Of a DNA stretch of 64,000 nucleotides, positions 63,954 to 64,000 are shown in pieces. Numbering within the stretch: the first letter of the stretch is position 1; each line of letters starts with the position of its first letter. Below the pieces are notes generated by a model. The model saw nothing but the letters and a program-made list of their open reading frames with translations, did not search any database and was not told where the DNA came from. The position numbers and the translations under genes are program-made. Source of the DNA: Aeromonas veronii (GTDB lineage: Bacteria; Pseudomonadota; Gammaproteobacteria; Enterobacterales; Aeromonadaceae); contig NZ_CP157875.1 in NCBI RefSeq assembly GCF_040215105.1, positions 407,501-471,500 of the forward strand, given 5' to 3'.

Positions 63954-64000
63954 ATGATGAGCAAGGTTCCAACGGGCTGGTGCAAAGCGGCTCATGCCAG
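63954..64000 (+). CDS. Start of an unidentified gene (cut by the window end)
   Basis: ATGATGAGC after AAGGAGAGGG, a strong ribosome site, opens a frame MMSKVPTGWCKAAHA that runs off the window. In E. coli mutT follows secA, but these residues do not resemble MutT. Too short to identify. Confidence 0.5.
   Translation, partial: MMSKVPTGWCKAAHA

Overview
The window is chromosomal DNA of a gammaproteobacterium, most likely Aeromonas (A. hydrophila group). The genes are GC-rich and closely related to enterobacterial and Vibrio homologues. Blocks of conserved gene order (mlaFEDCB-ibaG-murA, kdsDC-lptCAB-rpoN-hpf-ptsN-rapZ-ptsO, rplM-rpsI, petABC-sspAB, lpoA-yraN-diaA-dolP, the mra/dcw cluster, lpxC..secA) follow one another. 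An accessory operon at 22.7-28.3 kb matches, from memory, a set of uncharacterised families defined on A. hydrophila AHA_3910-3917 and Enterococcus faecalis EF_0829-0839. All names come from reading the translated sequences; no database was searched.

Layout: 1-3.2 kb is the end of an rRNA operon (23S, 5S, terminator). 3.4-9.1 kb holds tmaR, an unusual class A penicillin-binding protein, darP and pmbA. 9.2-13.7 kb (minus) is murA, ibaG and the Mla phospholipid transport operon. 13.9-20.7 kb (plus) makes Kdo precursors (kdsD, kdsC), exports LPS (lptC, lptA, lptB) and encodes sigma-54, HPF and the nitrogen PTS (ptsN, rapZ, ptsO). 20.7-28.3 kb (minus) is the accessory locus: a PRD/EIIB/EIIA regulator, a KDGP aldolase, a DgaE-like ammonia-lyase, a metallohydrolase, two membrane proteins (DUF4310, DUF4311), two small soluble proteins (DUF4312, SFCGS) and a stand-alone PRD protein. 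28.6-31.1 kb is degS and degQ; degQ has a good sigma-E promoter. 31.2-32.8 kb is zapG and zapE.

33-38 kb holds rplM-rpsI, the cytochrome bc1 genes petABC and sspAB. 38-42.3 kb is dolP, diaA, yraN, lpoA and the divergent rsmI. rnpB (RNase P RNA) lies at about 42.45-42.84 kb. From 43.2 kb to the end runs the division and cell-wall cluster mraZ-rsmH-ftsL-ftsI-murE-murF-mraY-murD-ftsW-murG-murC-ftsQ-ftsA-ftsZ-lpxC, then an M23 peptidase and secA. ddlB is absent between murC and ftsQ and a consensus-like sigma-70 promoter sits there instead. The position that holds secM in E. coli is occupied by the M23 peptidase gene.

Much of the window serves the cell envelope: peptidoglycan precursors (murA, murC-G, mraY), their polymerisation (ftsW/ftsI, the odd PBP, LpoA), LPS synthesis and export (lpxC, kdsCD, lptABC), lipid asymmetry (mla, dolP), envelope stress (degS/degQ) and secretion (secA). 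The strongest candidate for an undescribed system is the 22.7-28.3 kb operon. I read it as an uptake and breakdown route for an amino-sugar-acid-like compound, with a permease unlike any classical PTS permease but under PTS-type (PRD) control.
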